Source: Paenibacillus bovis
GTDB lineage: Bacteria > Bacillota > Bacilli > Paenibacillales > Paenibacillaceae
Length of the DNA: 64,000 nt
Direction of reading: 5' to 3'
Assembly (NCBI RefSeq): GCF_001421015.2
Contig: NZ_CP013023.1
Span: 3,961,501-4,025,500, forward strand
Part shown: positions 1 to 9,028 of the stretch, in pieces
Position numbering within the stretch: the first letter of the stretch is position 1
Layout of the letters: each line of letters starts with the position of its first letter
Made by a program: the position numbers and the translations under genes
Notes under the pieces: model-generated
The model's database searches: none
Seen by the model: the letters and a program-made list of their open reading frames with translations, nothing else
Told to the model about the DNA's origin: nothing

Positions 1-1043
1 GGACGCGGATCAATATCAAAATAGCCCTGCTTGACGCCATAATCCCGTGTATAAATAGCAATATCTCCTTCACGCAGACGATCATTGACTTCCTGCGCAG
101 TCAGCTGTGCCACAGACGAATCAATATGTACTCTGCCGCGGAAAATAGCTCGGCCTGCCTCATCCTGAACAATCTTGACCGTAATCCCTTGCTGCCCGGA
201 CAGCGGCATCATTATGTCCTGCAGTGCCTGCTTCTCCTGTTCGCTGCGATCGGGTTTGTCCTGATACTCATCCAGTGCCTGCAGCAGACCAAATGTGGTT
301 TCCTTGCCCACTTTCATGCTCCGTCCGATACCCTGCAGCTGGATTTTGAGCCACTCCACATACATGCGTTTACCAGCTACAATGCCGGAGGTCGGCCCTT
401 CGATCGCTTTGGAACCGCTGAAGATAACCAGATCGGAGTAGGCAATATATTTGGATAATTCTTCTTCGGCAGCCGCATCAATAATCATCGGAATATGGTG
501 ACGATGCGCCACTTCCCAGGCTTCTTCGAATGTAATCATGTTTTTCTGCACGGCATGATGAGATTTTACATACAGGATCGCTGCGGTATGCTCGGTGATC
601 GCCTCTTCCAAATGTTCGGCTCGTCCTTCATTCGCATAACCTACCTCTACAACCTTCCCGCCTCCCAGATAAACCATAGTCTCGACCGGTGCTCCATACT
701 GTACATTGTGGCCCTTGAACATCAGAATCTCGTTACGACCGATCGGCTCCTGATGAAGCCGCAGGCTGCGCCGGATATTCCCTTCTGTAATTATCGCTGC
801 TACCGAGAGGGCGATTCCACTGGATGCCGAATTGACGACAACAGCCGCTTCCGATCCGATCAGCCGGGCAATATAATCGCCTGCCTTGTTCACCAGATCA
901 GCAATCTCGACATAGCTCTGGCCACCTGTTTTCATCGCCTCCATTACCGTATCGGTAGGTGCAGATACACCGAGGATACTCATCCGTCCACTCGCATTAA
1001 TGACTCGCTTGAGTCCGTATTTGGCATGCAAAGTATGCTCCAT
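1..1043 (-). CDS. SelA-like PLP-dependent enzyme (DgaE/aminotransferase-like), 3' end cut by window edge
   Basis: The readable N-terminal 347 residues match the SelA-related PLP fold-type I proteins (the D-glucosaminate-6-phosphate ammonia-lyase-like group), not true selenocysteine synthase. The PLP lysine is probably K212 in SGSKAIEGPTSG, and the IDA aspartate at 189 would bind the pyridine nitrogen. The ATG has a clear GAAAGGAG site 9-10 bases upstream. That start lies 47 bases inside the end of the upstream amidohydrolase gene, so the two are translationally linked and probably act in one catabolic pathway. Family members act on amino-sugar acids or related amino acids; the substrate here cannot be read from sequence. 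The C-terminus lies beyond base 1. Confidence 0.8.
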   Translation of the reverse strand, partial: MEHTLHAKYGLKRVINASGRMSILGVSAPTDTVMEAMKTGGQSYVEIADLVNKAGDYIARLIGSEAAVVVNSASSGIALSVAAIITEGNIRRSLRLHQEPIGRNEILMFKGHNVQYGAPVETMVYLGGGKVVEVGYANEGRAEHLEEAITEHTAAILYVKSHHAVQKNMITFEEAWEVAHRHHIPMIIDAAAEEELSKYIAYSDLVIFSGSKAIEGPTSGIVAGKRMYVEWLKIQLQGIGRSMKVGKETTFGLLQALDEYQDKPDRSEQEKQALQDIMMPLSGQQGITVKIVQDEAGRAIFRGRVHIDSSVAQLTAQEVNDRLREGDIAIYTRDYGVKQGYFDIDPR

Positions 1044-2163
1044 CTTTGACGACTCCTTTCGCTTCGATATATTGTGAGGCTGTCCGCTGTTCACCTTCCG
1101 AATCGGTTAACAGAACCGGCCCCGGCTCAATCGCAAACAATGTGAGATTCGCTTGCTGTCCGAGGTTCATATCAGCCAATTCCGGACGATTCAGCCACTC
1201 TGCTGCATTTACCGTTACCGCTTCCATAATATCGGCTAGTTCATATCCCAGGTACAGGAATTTACTCAGTACGTTGGACATATTATACACCGGTCCATTG
1301 AGTCGGTTACGTCGATAAATATCCGTACTGATCGTATATAGCGGAATTCCGGCATGCCGGGCCTGCTCGGCTACACGAAAAGAAAAACTGGCTGACCCGT
1401 GACCCACATCCAGATGAATCCCCCGCTGCAAAGCAGCTGTCAATTCCGGCAGCGGATCCCCTGCTGCATCAAACAGGTTATTCGATTTGCCATTAAGATA
1501 ATGCGTCACGATATCTCCTGCTTCCAGCAGATTCAGTACCTCCCGGATATCCGGCGGTCCTGAACCGATATGTACCATCAAAGGCAGATTCGTCTGGGTA
1601 GACAGCTCCCGAGCCCGTCGCAGCGGCTTAATGCCCTGCTCCTGTACCACACTGGAACTGATTCGGGCTTTCAGTCCGACAATATAATCGGGATAATGCT
1701 GTACAGCCTTTTTTACCTGATCGGCGTCGATCCACTCCAGATTGGACAGCTCGTCGACGCGCCGCAGCCCGATCCGGGAAATATTCAGAAAAGCCAATAG
1801 CGATGTACGTGTACCCTCGCTCTGATAAAGCAGTTCATGAATATCATCGCCTCCACAGCTGCCGGCGTCCACAATAGTCGTCACTCCATGGTGGATACCA
1901 ATCTTGTCAATCTCGTCTCCATACGGAGACAATTCCGAGTAGGCATGCACATGCATATCGATCCAGCCGCTGGTCAGATACCAACCTTCACAATTGACCT
2001 GCTGCATAGCCGAATCATCATATGCAGAATCCTGATTCCCTATATCGGATGGTTGAATCCAGGAAATGATCCCGTCTGTAATCAGTACATCCACCTGCTC
2101 ACCGCTCAGCAGCATCGCCTTGCGCAGCAGCAGTCTATGCGGTCCATCTGTGTCATGTTGCAT
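997..2163 (-). CDS. metal-dependent amidohydrolase (dihydroorotase/deacetylase-like)
   Basis: 388 residues of the amidohydrolase superfamily. HxH (MHVHAY) is at 71-73; a lysine in VGLKARISSS is probably the carboxylated metal bridge; MHIGSG and DVGHGSASF supply further metal-site histidines. ORF calling would extend to a TTG at 2211, but that codon has no ribosome binding site, whereas ATG 2163 is preceded by AGGAGGT at 8 bases, so the shorter start is chosen. Its end overlaps the start of the SelA-like gene by 47 bases, making a two-gene operon. Such pairs are usually annotated as a deacetylase plus an amino-acid or amino-sugar-acid lyase; the real substrate is unknown. Confidence 0.8.
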   Translation of the reverse strand: MQHDTDGPHRLLLRKAMLLSGEQVDVLITDGIISWIQPSDIGNQDSAYDDSAMQQVNCEGWYLTSGWIDMHVHAYSELSPYGDEIDKIGIHHGVTTIVDAGSCGGDDIHELLYQSEGTRTSLLAFLNISRIGLRRVDELSNLEWIDADQVKKAVQHYPDYIVGLKARISSSVVQEQGIKPLRRARELSTQTNLPLMVHIGSGPPDIREVLNLLEAGDIVTHYLNGKSNNLFDAAGDPLPELTAALQRGIHLDVGHGSASFSFRVAEQARHAGIPLYTISTDIYRRNRLNGPVYNMSNVLSKFLYLGYELADIMEAVTVNAAEWLNRPELADMNLGQQANLTLFAIEPGPVLLTDSEGEQRTASQYIEAKGVVKDGAYFACQIRTQASH

Positions 2164-2250
2164 TGCCTCAACCTCCTGGCCTGGATACATAGAATTCAGA
2201 TACCACTTCAACGCTTCATAGGGACAGAGCCAACAGTCGTCTCGTTACTT

Positions 2251-2279
2251 GTTATATAAATTAGCACAGATTCTCACAA
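2251..2279 (-). promoter_or_regulatory. promoter of the amidohydrolase/SelA-like operon
   Basis: Reading the minus strand, TTGTGA (2279-2274) and TATAAC (2256-2251) are separated by exactly 17 bases and stand about 90 bases upstream of the amidohydrolase ATG. A perfect 8-5-8 inverted repeat begins 5 bases upstream of the -35 box. This is a motif match only. Confidence 0.5.
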
Positions 2280-2283
2280 AAAT

Positions 2284-2304
2284 AAACATAACGTTATTAT
2301 GTTT
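2284..2304. promoter_or_regulatory. inverted repeat AAACATAA-N5-TTATGTTT, candidate operator
   Basis: Perfect 8-base arms with a 5-base spacer, lying between the divergent amidohydrolase and XRE genes and directly behind the -35 box of the amidohydrolase promoter. A binding site for the neighbouring XRE regulator is inferred. Confidence 0.45.
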
Positions 2305-2312
2305 AACGAAGA

Positions 2313-2330
2313 TGTAAACTATAATTTACA
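2313..2330. promoter_or_regulatory. inverted repeat TGTAAA-N6-TTTACA over the xre -10 box
   Basis: Perfect 6-6-6 palindrome containing TATAAT (2320-2325), the likely -10 of the rightward XRE gene. A repressor bound here would block that promoter, as expected for an autoregulated XRE protein. Confidence 0.45.
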
Positions 2331-2371
2331 CTATGCAATATATATATTACATAGAATAAGAGGTGGATGAT

Positions 2372-2572
2372 TTGGAAAATAGAGTGAAGCAGGCGCGCGT
2401 ACAAGCAGGATTTACCCAGCAGCAGCTGGCTGACCAGATTGGTGTAACCCGTCAGACGATCAGTCTGATTGAAAAAGGCAGCTATAATCCTACATTACGA
2501 TTGTGCCTGGAGATTTGTTATGCGGTCCATCAATCACTGGATGAATTGTTTTGGGTAGATGAGAAGGAATAA
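2372..2572 (+). CDS. small XRE-family transcriptional regulator
   Basis: 66-residue single-domain Cro/CI-type helix-turn-helix protein (FTQQQLADQIGVTRQTISLI is the HTH), of the short YozG-like class that often autoregulates. The TTG at 2372 is preferred over the GTG at 2363, because the GTG lies inside the AAGAGGTGG ribosome binding site while the TTG sits 5-6 bases after it and gives the usual MENRVKQAR opening. It is divergent from the amidohydrolase/SelA-like operon, with two palindromes between them, so it probably controls that operon and itself. Confidence 0.85.
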   Translation: MENRVKQARVQAGFTQQQLADQIGVTRQTISLIEKGSYNPTLRLCLEICYAVHQSLDELFWVDEKE

Positions 2573-2741
2573 AGTCAACGATTCGAAAACGACTATATTT
2601 TGAAAAATATTTGAAATTACGCCTGTTTATAGAAATATAGCGTTTTGGCTACATAACACAAAACACAAAACACACAATCCATATAACAAAAACGAAATAG
2701 ATAGACTGATCCGCTATTATATAGGTTTCATTAAAAATAAA

Positions 2742-2783
2742 AAACAGGCTGCCCATGTCGCAATGACATGGAGCAGCCTGTTT
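2742..2783. terminator. intrinsic terminator, shared by xre and ppiB
   Basis: An 11-bp outer stem (AAACAGGCTGC / GCAGCCTGTTT) plus a 7-bp inner stem CCATGTC/GACATGG. It stands between convergent xre (plus) and ppiB (minus), with A/T tracts on both sides. The stretch from 2573 to it holds no gene. Confidence 0.85.
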
Positions 2784-2845
2784 GATTTCGCCAGCACACT
2801 CTATAACAGAGCGCGCGAACAATATGATTTCAATATTGCACTTAA

Positions 2846-3283
2846 TTATACTTCTACAACTTCAACAGTTTCCATTTTGTCGCGGCCTTGGAATGCATCA
2901 ACGTATTCCATACCTTTTACGACTTTACCGAAAACAGTGTGCTGTCCATCCAGGTGAGGCTGTGGTTGGTAAGCGATGTAGAACTGGCTTCCGCCTGTGT
3001 TGCGGCCGGCGTGAGCCATTGCCAGGGAACCGCGCTCATGTTTATTCGGGTTGATTTCGCAATCGATCATGTAACCCGGACCACCTGTACCTGTACCATT
3101 AGGGCATCCGCCCTGAGCTACGAAACCAGGGATAACGCGGTGGAAGACCAGACCGTTGTAGAAACCTTCGCTTGCCAGTTTCTCAAAGTTAGCCACTGTG
3201 TTTGGAGCGTCTTGATCGAACAGGTCGATAACAACCTCGCCGCCGTTTTCCAATTTGATTTTCGCTTGTTTTGTCATAATCAT
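2846..3283 (-). CDS. ppiB: peptidyl-prolyl cis-trans isomerase, cyclophilin type
   Basis: 145 residues, a single cyclophilin domain without signal peptide, so cytoplasmic. It catalyses cis-trans isomerisation of Xaa-Pro bonds during folding. [13 protein letters not shown] holds the catalytic Arg and Phe; [20 protein letters not shown] is the typical active-site strand. GAGGAG lies 4 bases before ATG 3283 and 10 before the in-frame ATG 3277; either may be used. The gene is monocistronic, with a terminator just downstream. Confidence 0.93.
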   Translation of the reverse strand: MIMTKQAKIKLENGGEVVIDLFDQDAPNTVANFEKLASEGFYNGLVFHRVIPGFVAQGGCPNGTGTGGPGYMIDCEINPNKHERGSLAMAHAGRNTGGSQFYIAYQPQPHLDGQHTVFGKVVKGMEYVDAFQGRDKMETVEVVEV

Positions 3284-3464
3284 CTATCTCCTCTCGTGGA
3301 TCAGCATTATTGAGTCTATTCAACAAGCTGTATATTGAAAATACATACAGGATGCCATGCTGAATACCCGCAAAGGCGATCAGCACAGCACCCTACCAGT
3401 TTACTATGAAATTCATTTCAACGCAAAAGATTATAGCAATTACGGCGTATCTCGCGATAAACGA

Positions 3465-4799
3465 TTAGCTGCGCAGAGCTGCAGATGCCTGCAGACGAGC
3501 AGGAACCAGATCATTGCCTACCAGATCTGCATAACTTTCCCGGCTGACAATGACATCACTGTTCCCTTCACTAACCAGTACGACTGCCGGACGGCGCAGA
3601 CGGTTGTAATTACTCGCCATGGAATAATTATAGGCACCCGTACAAGCGACAGCGAGCAGATCACCGGACACCGGATGAGCCAGTTCAATATCCCAGATCA
3701 GCATATCTCCACTCTCACAGCATTTACCGGCAACCGATACCAGTTCGGACGAATCATCGTGGGCACGGTTGGCGATCACGGCTTCGTATTTGGCATCATA
3801 TAGGGCTGTACGCGGGTTGTCCGACATCCCGCCGTCGACGGATACATATTTGCGAATGCCGGGAATGTCTTTACTCGTACCTACAGTATACAATGTTGTG
3901 CCAGCATCACCGACGATACTGCGACCCGGCTCAATCCAGATCTGCGGTACCGCTCCATCACTGTCTGCAAAATTTTTCTGAATCGAGTTCGCAATAGCCT
4001 GCACATAATCGGCTACCTGGAGCGGACTGTCTTCCGCAGTGTACCGGATACCGAATCCGCCGCCCAGATTGATAACAGAGAAGTAAATGCCTTTATCCCG
4101 CTGCAATTGACGGGCGAATTCGGCTACACGCTGAGCGGCCACTTCAAAACCATCCACTTCAAAAATCTGCGAACCGATATGCGAATGCAGACCGAGCAGC
4201 TCAACGCTGGACAGCTGATCTGCCTGTACAACTGCTTCATACGCCGAACCGTTGCCGATATCAAAGCCAAACTTGGAATCTTCCTGACCGGTGGAAATAA
4301 ATTCATGCGTATGCGCTTCTACACCTGGAGTCACGCGCAGCAGAATTTTGGGCTGCAGCCCTTTTTCCGCAGCGATCGCGTTGAGCAGATGCAGCTCGAT
4401 CAGATTATCGACTACAAAGCAGCCAATACCTGCATCCAGCGCCAGCTCCAGCTCTTCCGGCGTCTTGTTGTTGCCGTGGAAGTGGATGCGCTCGACAGGG
4501 AACCCCGCCTGCATCGCTGTATACAATTCTCCATCCGAGACGACATCCAGTGACAATCCTTCTTCTTCTACTAGCCGGCACATAGCCATTGTGCAAAATG
4601 CCTTGCTCGCATAAGCCACCTGGAACTGCATCCCTGTTGCCCGGAAAGCATCCATGTATTCTCTACAGCGCTGACGAATCAACTGTTCGTCCATAATATA
4701 TAAAGGCGTGCCATACTGTTCTTTTAGAGCAACCGTATCACAACCGCCAATTTCCAGATGTCCCTGCTCGTTGATCTTGCTTGTTCCATGTAAATACAT
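3465..4799 (-). CDS. lysA: diaminopimelate decarboxylase
   Basis: 444 residues. It decarboxylates meso-diaminopimelate to L-lysine, the last step of lysine synthesis, using PLP. The PLP lysine is K66 (QVAYASKAF); HSHIGSQ, NLGGGFGI and EPGRSIVG are the usual barrel motifs, and CCESGDML and GAYNYSMASNYN come from the second subunit's active-site contribution. An ATG at 4820 exists, but GGAGG stands 6 bases before ATG 4799, which is therefore the start. No lysine riboswitch is seen upstream. Nothing in the downstream 181 bases before ppiB suggests an operon. Confidence 0.93.
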   Translation of the reverse strand: MYLHGTSKINEQGHLEIGGCDTVALKEQYGTPLYIMDEQLIRQRCREYMDAFRATGMQFQVAYASKAFCTMAMCRLVEEEGLSLDVVSDGELYTAMQAGFPVERIHFHGNNKTPEELELALDAGIGCFVVDNLIELHLLNAIAAEKGLQPKILLRVTPGVEAHTHEFISTGQEDSKFGFDIGNGSAYEAVVQADQLSSVELLGLHSHIGSQIFEVDGFEVAAQRVAEFARQLQRDKGIYFSVINLGGGFGIRYTAEDSPLQVADYVQAIANSIQKNFADSDGAVPQIWIEPGRSIVGDAGTTLYTVGTSKDIPGIRKYVSVDGGMSDNPRTALYDAKYEAVIANRAHDDSSELVSVAGKCCESGDMLIWDIELAHPVSGDLLAVACTGAYNYSMASNYNRLRRPAVVLVSEGNSDVIVSRESYADLVGNDLVPARLQASAALRS

Positions 4800-5121
4800 T
4801 GTTGTCCTCCGTTCGTTCATTTGAATGTACAGTCAGTATAGAACGGTTCCTACAGGTGCAGAATGGACTATTGTACTGAACATTTGTATTATATGGGGCT
4901 GATGCAGCTTGCCTGGTGAAGTTAGGGGTTTCCTTCCATTTTACCATTAGACGGCATGCTTCTGAGAAATACTATTCAAATTCCATTCCTTTTTCTGCTA
5001 TCTCATTCGAATGAATATATCAAAAAGCCAAAGCTACTCAACAGCAGGCTTTGGCTTTTTGATTGTTTTAGCTATTATTCAATCCTATCTATTGCCTGGT
5101 CCCATCGATCCTCATGTCAGA
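4800..5121. other. intergenic region: lysA upstream region and tldE terminator
   Basis: 322 bases without a gene. A TATAAT on the minus strand near 4888 could serve lysA, but no convincing -35 box is paired with it. The only clear element is the hairpin at 5021-5061. Confidence 0.5.
5021..5061 (-). terminator. intrinsic terminator of the tldD-tldE operon
   Basis: 14-bp arms CAAAAAGCCAAAGC / GCTTTGGCTTTTTG with a 13-base loop, 60 bases past the tldE stop. The T run lies in the descending arm. Confidence 0.85.
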
Positions 5122-6465
5122 TCAAGAACCTGAAATCGACAATGAAGCAATTTTGAGCGAAGGCGAGGTACAGCTGCCGGTAAATCTCAGGTCATTACCC
5201 AGCTCCTCCACCTCACCAAGCAGATCATAAAAATTGCCAGAGACCGTGATCTGGTTCACCGGACGGCTGATTTTGCCATTCTCGATCAGATAGCCCAGAC
5301 AAGCCAGTGAAAAATTCCCGCTGGTCGGATTGGTACCGGCATGCAGCCCCTGCAGCTCGGTGATCAGAATGCCGCGTTCGGTCGAAGCGATCAGTTCGTC
5401 CAGGCTGCGTGTACCTGGCTGCAGATACAGATTGTGATAGGATACACCGATTTTGCCTTTGTATCCACCTTTGGAAGCATTACCAGTTGTCTCTGCTCCT
5501 GCTTTGGCCGCTGTTTTGCGATTATGCAGGAATGTCATCAGTGTTCCTTCCTGAATCAGTTCATTACGGCGCGCGGCTACCCCTTCGGCATCAAAGATAG
5601 ATGCTCCCGGAACGCCTGGCATCAGCGGATCATCGATCAGAGTAATATTGCTGCCTGCAATGCGCTGGCCGAGTTTGCCGACAAGACTGGAAAAGCCTTT
5701 TTCCACATTTTCTGCCGAGAAAATCGAAGCATGAGTCTGCAGCAGACTGGAAGCGGCATCCTCCCGCAGAATAACCGGATAATTATCCGAAGGTACCGAC
5801 GCAGCACCCAGCTTGGATACCGTCTCTTCTACCGCACGCGCTGCGATTTGTTCTAGCTGGATCTCGGAGAAATCGGTCAGGGAATATTCGAACCAGCCTC
5901 CTGTTACCGTATCCTGCCCTTCTCCGGCCAGCAGATAGACGCTTACACTGCCCACGCTGTCCTGCTGATGGCAGTGCAGTCCTCTTGTATTGGCAATAAG
6001 CAGTTCGTGTTCCCGTACACTGGCAGCACTCTGTCGTACCATGCTGATTCGTTCATCGCTTGCCAGTACAGCACGTTCCACCTTTTGCGCCGCCTGAATC
6101 AATATATCCGGATCGGTCTGCATCAGCAGCGCAGAATAGGTATTCAGCTGCGGGTACTGTTCCGAACCGGCGAACAATTCATCGTCATCTTCCATTTCCA
6201 ATACTGCGGCATTGCCTTCCGCTTCTTCCAGCAGGAACATCATACTGTCTTCGGCAATTTTCTCGGTAAAAGCATAACCCATCTTGCCACCGATTACGCC
6301 GCGGAATGATAATCCATTCGTCTCCGTAATCCGGTAGGTATCTACTTCACTCTGACGCACCACAACCGAGATGGCCCGGCTGCCGGAATAATAAATTTCC
6401 ATATCGGTATATCCATACTGCTCCCCCTGACGGAACAACATTTCCTGAAAATCGGTAATATTCAT
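5122..6465 (-). CDS. tldE: TldE/PmbA-like metalloprotease subunit
   Basis: 447 residues of the TldD/PmbA (peptidase U62) family. It lacks the HExxxH zinc motif, as TldE subunits do. It is expected to form a cytoplasmic heterodimer with TldD that degrades unfolded or modified peptides. ATG 6465 has AAGGGGGA 8 bases upstream and lies 4 bases after the tldD stop; the longer ORF start at 6492 would overlap tldD without a binding site. The C-terminal FTGSCTSPSLKIASLSISG matches the family's conserved end. Confidence 0.85.
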   Translation of the reverse strand: MNITDFQEMLFRQGEQYGYTDMEIYYSGSRAISVVVRQSEVDTYRITETNGLSFRGVIGGKMGYAFTEKIAEDSMMFLLEEAEGNAAVLEMEDDDELFAGSEQYPQLNTYSALLMQTDPDILIQAAQKVERAVLASDERISMVRQSAASVREHELLIANTRGLHCHQQDSVGSVSVYLLAGEGQDTVTGGWFEYSLTDFSEIQLEQIAARAVEETVSKLGAASVPSDNYPVILREDAASSLLQTHASIFSAENVEKGFSSLVGKLGQRIAGSNITLIDDPLMPGVPGASIFDAEGVAARRNELIQEGTLMTFLHNRKTAAKAGAETTGNASKGGYKGKIGVSYHNLYLQPGTRSLDELIASTERGILITELQGLHAGTNPTSGNFSLACLGYLIENGKISRPVNQITVSGNFYDLLGEVEELGNDLRFTGSCTSPSLKIASLSISGS

Positions 6466-6469
6466 CTGC

Positions 6470-7858
6470 TTATTCCCCCTTTCTGCCGCCAATGGTCATT
6501 TTGGATACACGCAGTGTCGGCTGACCGCAGTTCACCGGCAGACTGCCGCTGATAGAGCCGCACATGCCCTGTCCATGATCCAGGTTATTGCCGACCATAT
6601 CGATATGCTGCAGGGCTTCCAGTCCTTTGCCGATCAGTGTTGCTCCCTTGACCGGTTCAGCGATCTGACCATTGCGAATCATATAGGCTTCGTTAATCGC
6701 AAAGTTAAAATCACTGGTCGCTGTATTTACCGAGCCGCCACCCATGGATTTGGCATAAATACCGTATTCTGTATTGGCAATCATCTCTTCGCGGGTAGAG
6801 CTGCCTTCTGCAATAAAAGTATTATTCATCCGTGATGCCGGTGCGAATTTGTACGACTGGCGTCTGCCGGAACCGGTAGGTGGCATATTCATGCGACGAG
6901 ATCCTACTTTGTCGATCAGATAGCCTTTGAGAATACCATTCTCAATCAGTACATTGCGCTGGGTAGGCATCCCTTCATCGTCGATATTGAGCGAGCCCCA
7001 GGCATTCGGGATCGTGCCATCGTCAATCGCCGTAACGAGTGGTGAAGCGATCTGCTGACCCAGCTTGCCAGCAAATACGGAAGCGCCGATACCAACCGCT
7101 GTCGATTCGAGACCATGTCCGCAGGCTTCGTGGAATAGCACACCGCCAAAGCCATTCTCGATCACTACCGGGAATTGTCCGCTTGGCGCATAACCAGCCT
7201 TGACCATCGTACCCGCGATTCGTCCGGCTTCGCGCGCTTCTGCTGCAATATCCATCTGCTCCAGCAGTTCCAATCCCGCATAGGCTCCCGGTCCACGGAA
7301 TCCCGACTGGCGCTGCGTACCGTCTACCGCAATTGCGCTCATGCGCATTCGTGTGTAGGTTCGTGTATCTTCCGCCCATAATCCATCCGAATTGGCAATC
7401 AGCACCTTTTGCTCCCAATTCAGGATACCGACCGAGGTCTGCTCGATCAACGGATGAGACGTTTTCAGTGCTTCATGCGCCTGACGCATCAGTTCGATTT
7501 TGCGGCTGTTCTGCGCTGCCGATGGGCGCTGCAAAATGGGGTGACGATCTTCGAATTGAATTTGGTTAAAATTCAGCACCAGATCGCCGGATGATCCTTT
7601 GAGTGCACGTGCAGCCTTGCGGGCTGTCTCAATCAGATACTCTTCACGCAGATCGCTTGTATAGGCATAGACTGAAAAAACACCTTGAAGAATACGAATG
7701 CCTATTCCATAATCGCGTCCGGATAATGCACGTTCTACTACGCCGCCCAGCATTCCTAGATCACGATCTGTGCGGTCTTCCACAAAAATCTCTGCAAAAT
7801 CGCCACCGCTTTCCAGCGCAGCGTTCAATATTTTCTCTACCAGTGCAGGTTGCAGCAT
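6470..7858 (-). CDS. tldD: TldD metalloprotease subunit
   Basis: 462 residues. GGVLFHEACGHGLES carries the HExxxH zinc motif, and GSGRRQSYKFAPASRM and the C-terminal CGSISGSLPVNCGQP are typical of TldD. With TldE it forms the zinc protease known in E. coli for microcin B17 maturation and CcdA degradation; its native role in Firmicutes is general peptide turnover at best. GGAGGG stands before the ATG. No RiPP precursor is visible nearby. First gene of a two-gene operon ended by the hairpin at 5021-5061. Confidence 0.9.
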   Translation of the reverse strand: MLQPALVEKILNAALESGGDFAEIFVEDRTDRDLGMLGGVVERALSGRDYGIGIRILQGVFSVYAYTSDLREEYLIETARKAARALKGSSGDLVLNFNQIQFEDRHPILQRPSAAQNSRKIELMRQAHEALKTSHPLIEQTSVGILNWEQKVLIANSDGLWAEDTRTYTRMRMSAIAVDGTQRQSGFRGPGAYAGLELLEQMDIAAEAREAGRIAGTMVKAGYAPSGQFPVVIENGFGGVLFHEACGHGLESTAVGIGASVFAGKLGQQIASPLVTAIDDGTIPNAWGSLNIDDEGMPTQRNVLIENGILKGYLIDKVGSRRMNMPPTGSGRRQSYKFAPASRMNNTFIAEGSSTREEMIANTEYGIYAKSMGGGSVNTATSDFNFAINEAYMIRNGQIAEPVKGATLIGKGLEALQHIDMVGNNLDHGQGMCGSISGSLPVNCGQPTLRVSKMTIGGRKGE

Positions 7859-7904
7859 CGTATCCCTCCAAAAATAAATGATAGGAGAACAGATTTGTTA
7901 TGTA

Positions 7905-7948
7905 AAAGAACAGACAGGCTGCATTCAAGCGATCCTGTCTGTCTGTTC
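7905..7948 (-). terminator. terminator after the YdcZ transporter pair
   Basis: AGAACAGACAGG pairs with CCTGTCTGTCTGTTC, followed on the minus strand by CTTTTAC. It lies between the transporter genes and tldD, leaving about 45 bases upstream of tldD for its promoter. Confidence 0.7.
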
Positions 7949-8095
7949 ACCGTCTTAATTCCATATTGTACCACTAACATTCTCTGCTTCCTAACGCATT
8001 CTATTGTCTTGCCTGTACCTGTGATTAGAGCAGCTTTTATCTCTGTCTATTTTATCCGCCAGCCTGTATTCGGATAATATGTCTGGCATAGCAAC

Positions 8096-8560
8096 CTAGG
8101 ATGAAGATGCAGTACTTTTATCTGTTTTCTCACGGAAAACGAAATACAGTGCGATACACATCAGTACTACTCCGATCAGCCGCTTGATGCCAAACGGAAC
8201 CACTTCACTCTCGAACCAGCCAAAATGGTCGATCACCATACTCGCTACCAGCTGACCGACGATGACCGAGATGACTGCTGCGGTTACGCCAATTTTCGGT
8301 ACAGCCAGTACCATCAGAGACAGATAGATTACGCCGAAGATCGCGCACAGCAGCTGCCATTTGGGAACTTCATGAATATTCAGTATATTCCCTTGTCCAA
8401 AAAAGTTTACGATAATCGTCAGGAAAATCGCTCCTGTAAAAAAGGTGAAAAACGCACTTTCTATCGTACCTACCCGCTTGCCGAATGTCCCATTGACAGC
8501 GGATTGGACACTCAGCCCGATCCCTGCCAGCAGCGGCAGCAACAGCATAATAATATTCAT
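8096..8560 (-). CDS. YdcZ-type DMT-superfamily small transporter, second subunit
   Basis: 154 residues, about five hydrophobic helices, DUF606/YdcZ family of the drug/metabolite transporter superfamily. The opening MNIIMLLLPLLAGIGLSVQS and NGTFGKRVG loop are typical. GGGAGGT stands 4 bases before the ATG. It follows a homologous but shorter gene by 12 bases; paired half-size DMT proteins usually assemble as heterodimers in the membrane. Substrate unknown. The upstream ArsR-family gene and shared operator suggest the pair is induced by the regulator's ligand. Confidence 0.82.
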   Translation of the reverse strand: MNIIMLLLPLLAGIGLSVQSAVNGTFGKRVGTIESAFFTFFTGAIFLTIIVNFFGQGNILNIHEVPKWQLLCAIFGVIYLSLMVLAVPKIGVTAAVISVIVGQLVASMVIDHFGWFESEVVPFGIKRLIGVVLMCIALYFVFREKTDKSTASSS

Positions 8561-8572
8561 AAATACCTCCCT

Positions 8573-9004
8573 CTATAATACAAGCACAAAGGATATCATC
8601 AGCAGCACAACAGCTATCAGACGATTACGGTTAAACGCAATACGCGGCGAACCGAGCAGGCCAAAATGTTCAATCAGAATACTCATAATAATCTGACCGA
8701 CAATTACCGCTGTCACCGAGACGCCGACGCCCATCAATGTGACGCTGATCACTAGCAGTGCCAGATAGACGACGCCCAGCAATCCGCCGGTCAGATTCCA
8801 CTTAGGTACGGTGAGAATCTGCCGCAAATCGCCTTTACCAAAAAACAGAGTAACCAGAAACGTAGCCATCGCTCCTATAATGAAAATGTAATAAGTACTC
8901 TCCAGCTCGCCTACATGCTCACCCAGCGCTCCTCCAATCGCTGCTTCTATACTGAGTGACATGCCTGCAATCATGGCTGTCAGATATATCAGTAATTTGG
9001 AAAT
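8573..9004 (-). CDS. YdcZ-type DMT-superfamily small transporter, first subunit, possible ATT start
   Basis: Homologous to the next gene, with four to five membrane helices. The first ATG (8974) would give 133 residues and clip the conserved first helix. The same frame continues upstream as ISKLLIYLTA before MIAGMSLSIEAAIG, and an AAGGGAGAGG binding site (9011-9020) stands 6 bases before an ATT codon at 9004-9002. No ATG, GTG or TTG is available at the right distance. I therefore place the start at the ATT, giving 143 residues and the family's normal N-terminus; ATG 8974 remains the conservative choice. Confidence 0.72.
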   Translation of the reverse strand: MSKLLIYLTAMIAGMSLSIEAAIGGALGEHVGELESTYYIFIIGAMATFLVTLFFGKGDLRQILTVPKWNLTGGLLGVVYLALLVISVTLMGVGVSVTAVIVGQIIMSILIEHFGLLGSPRIAFNRNRLIAVVLLMISFVLVL

Positions 9005-9028
9005 AGTAACCCTCTCCCTTAATTTATT

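Noticed and set aside
1..1043. True selenocysteine synthase SelA
   Set aside because: The readable part resembles the SelA-like/DgaE group, has no selB or selC nearby and shares an operon with an amidohydrolase.
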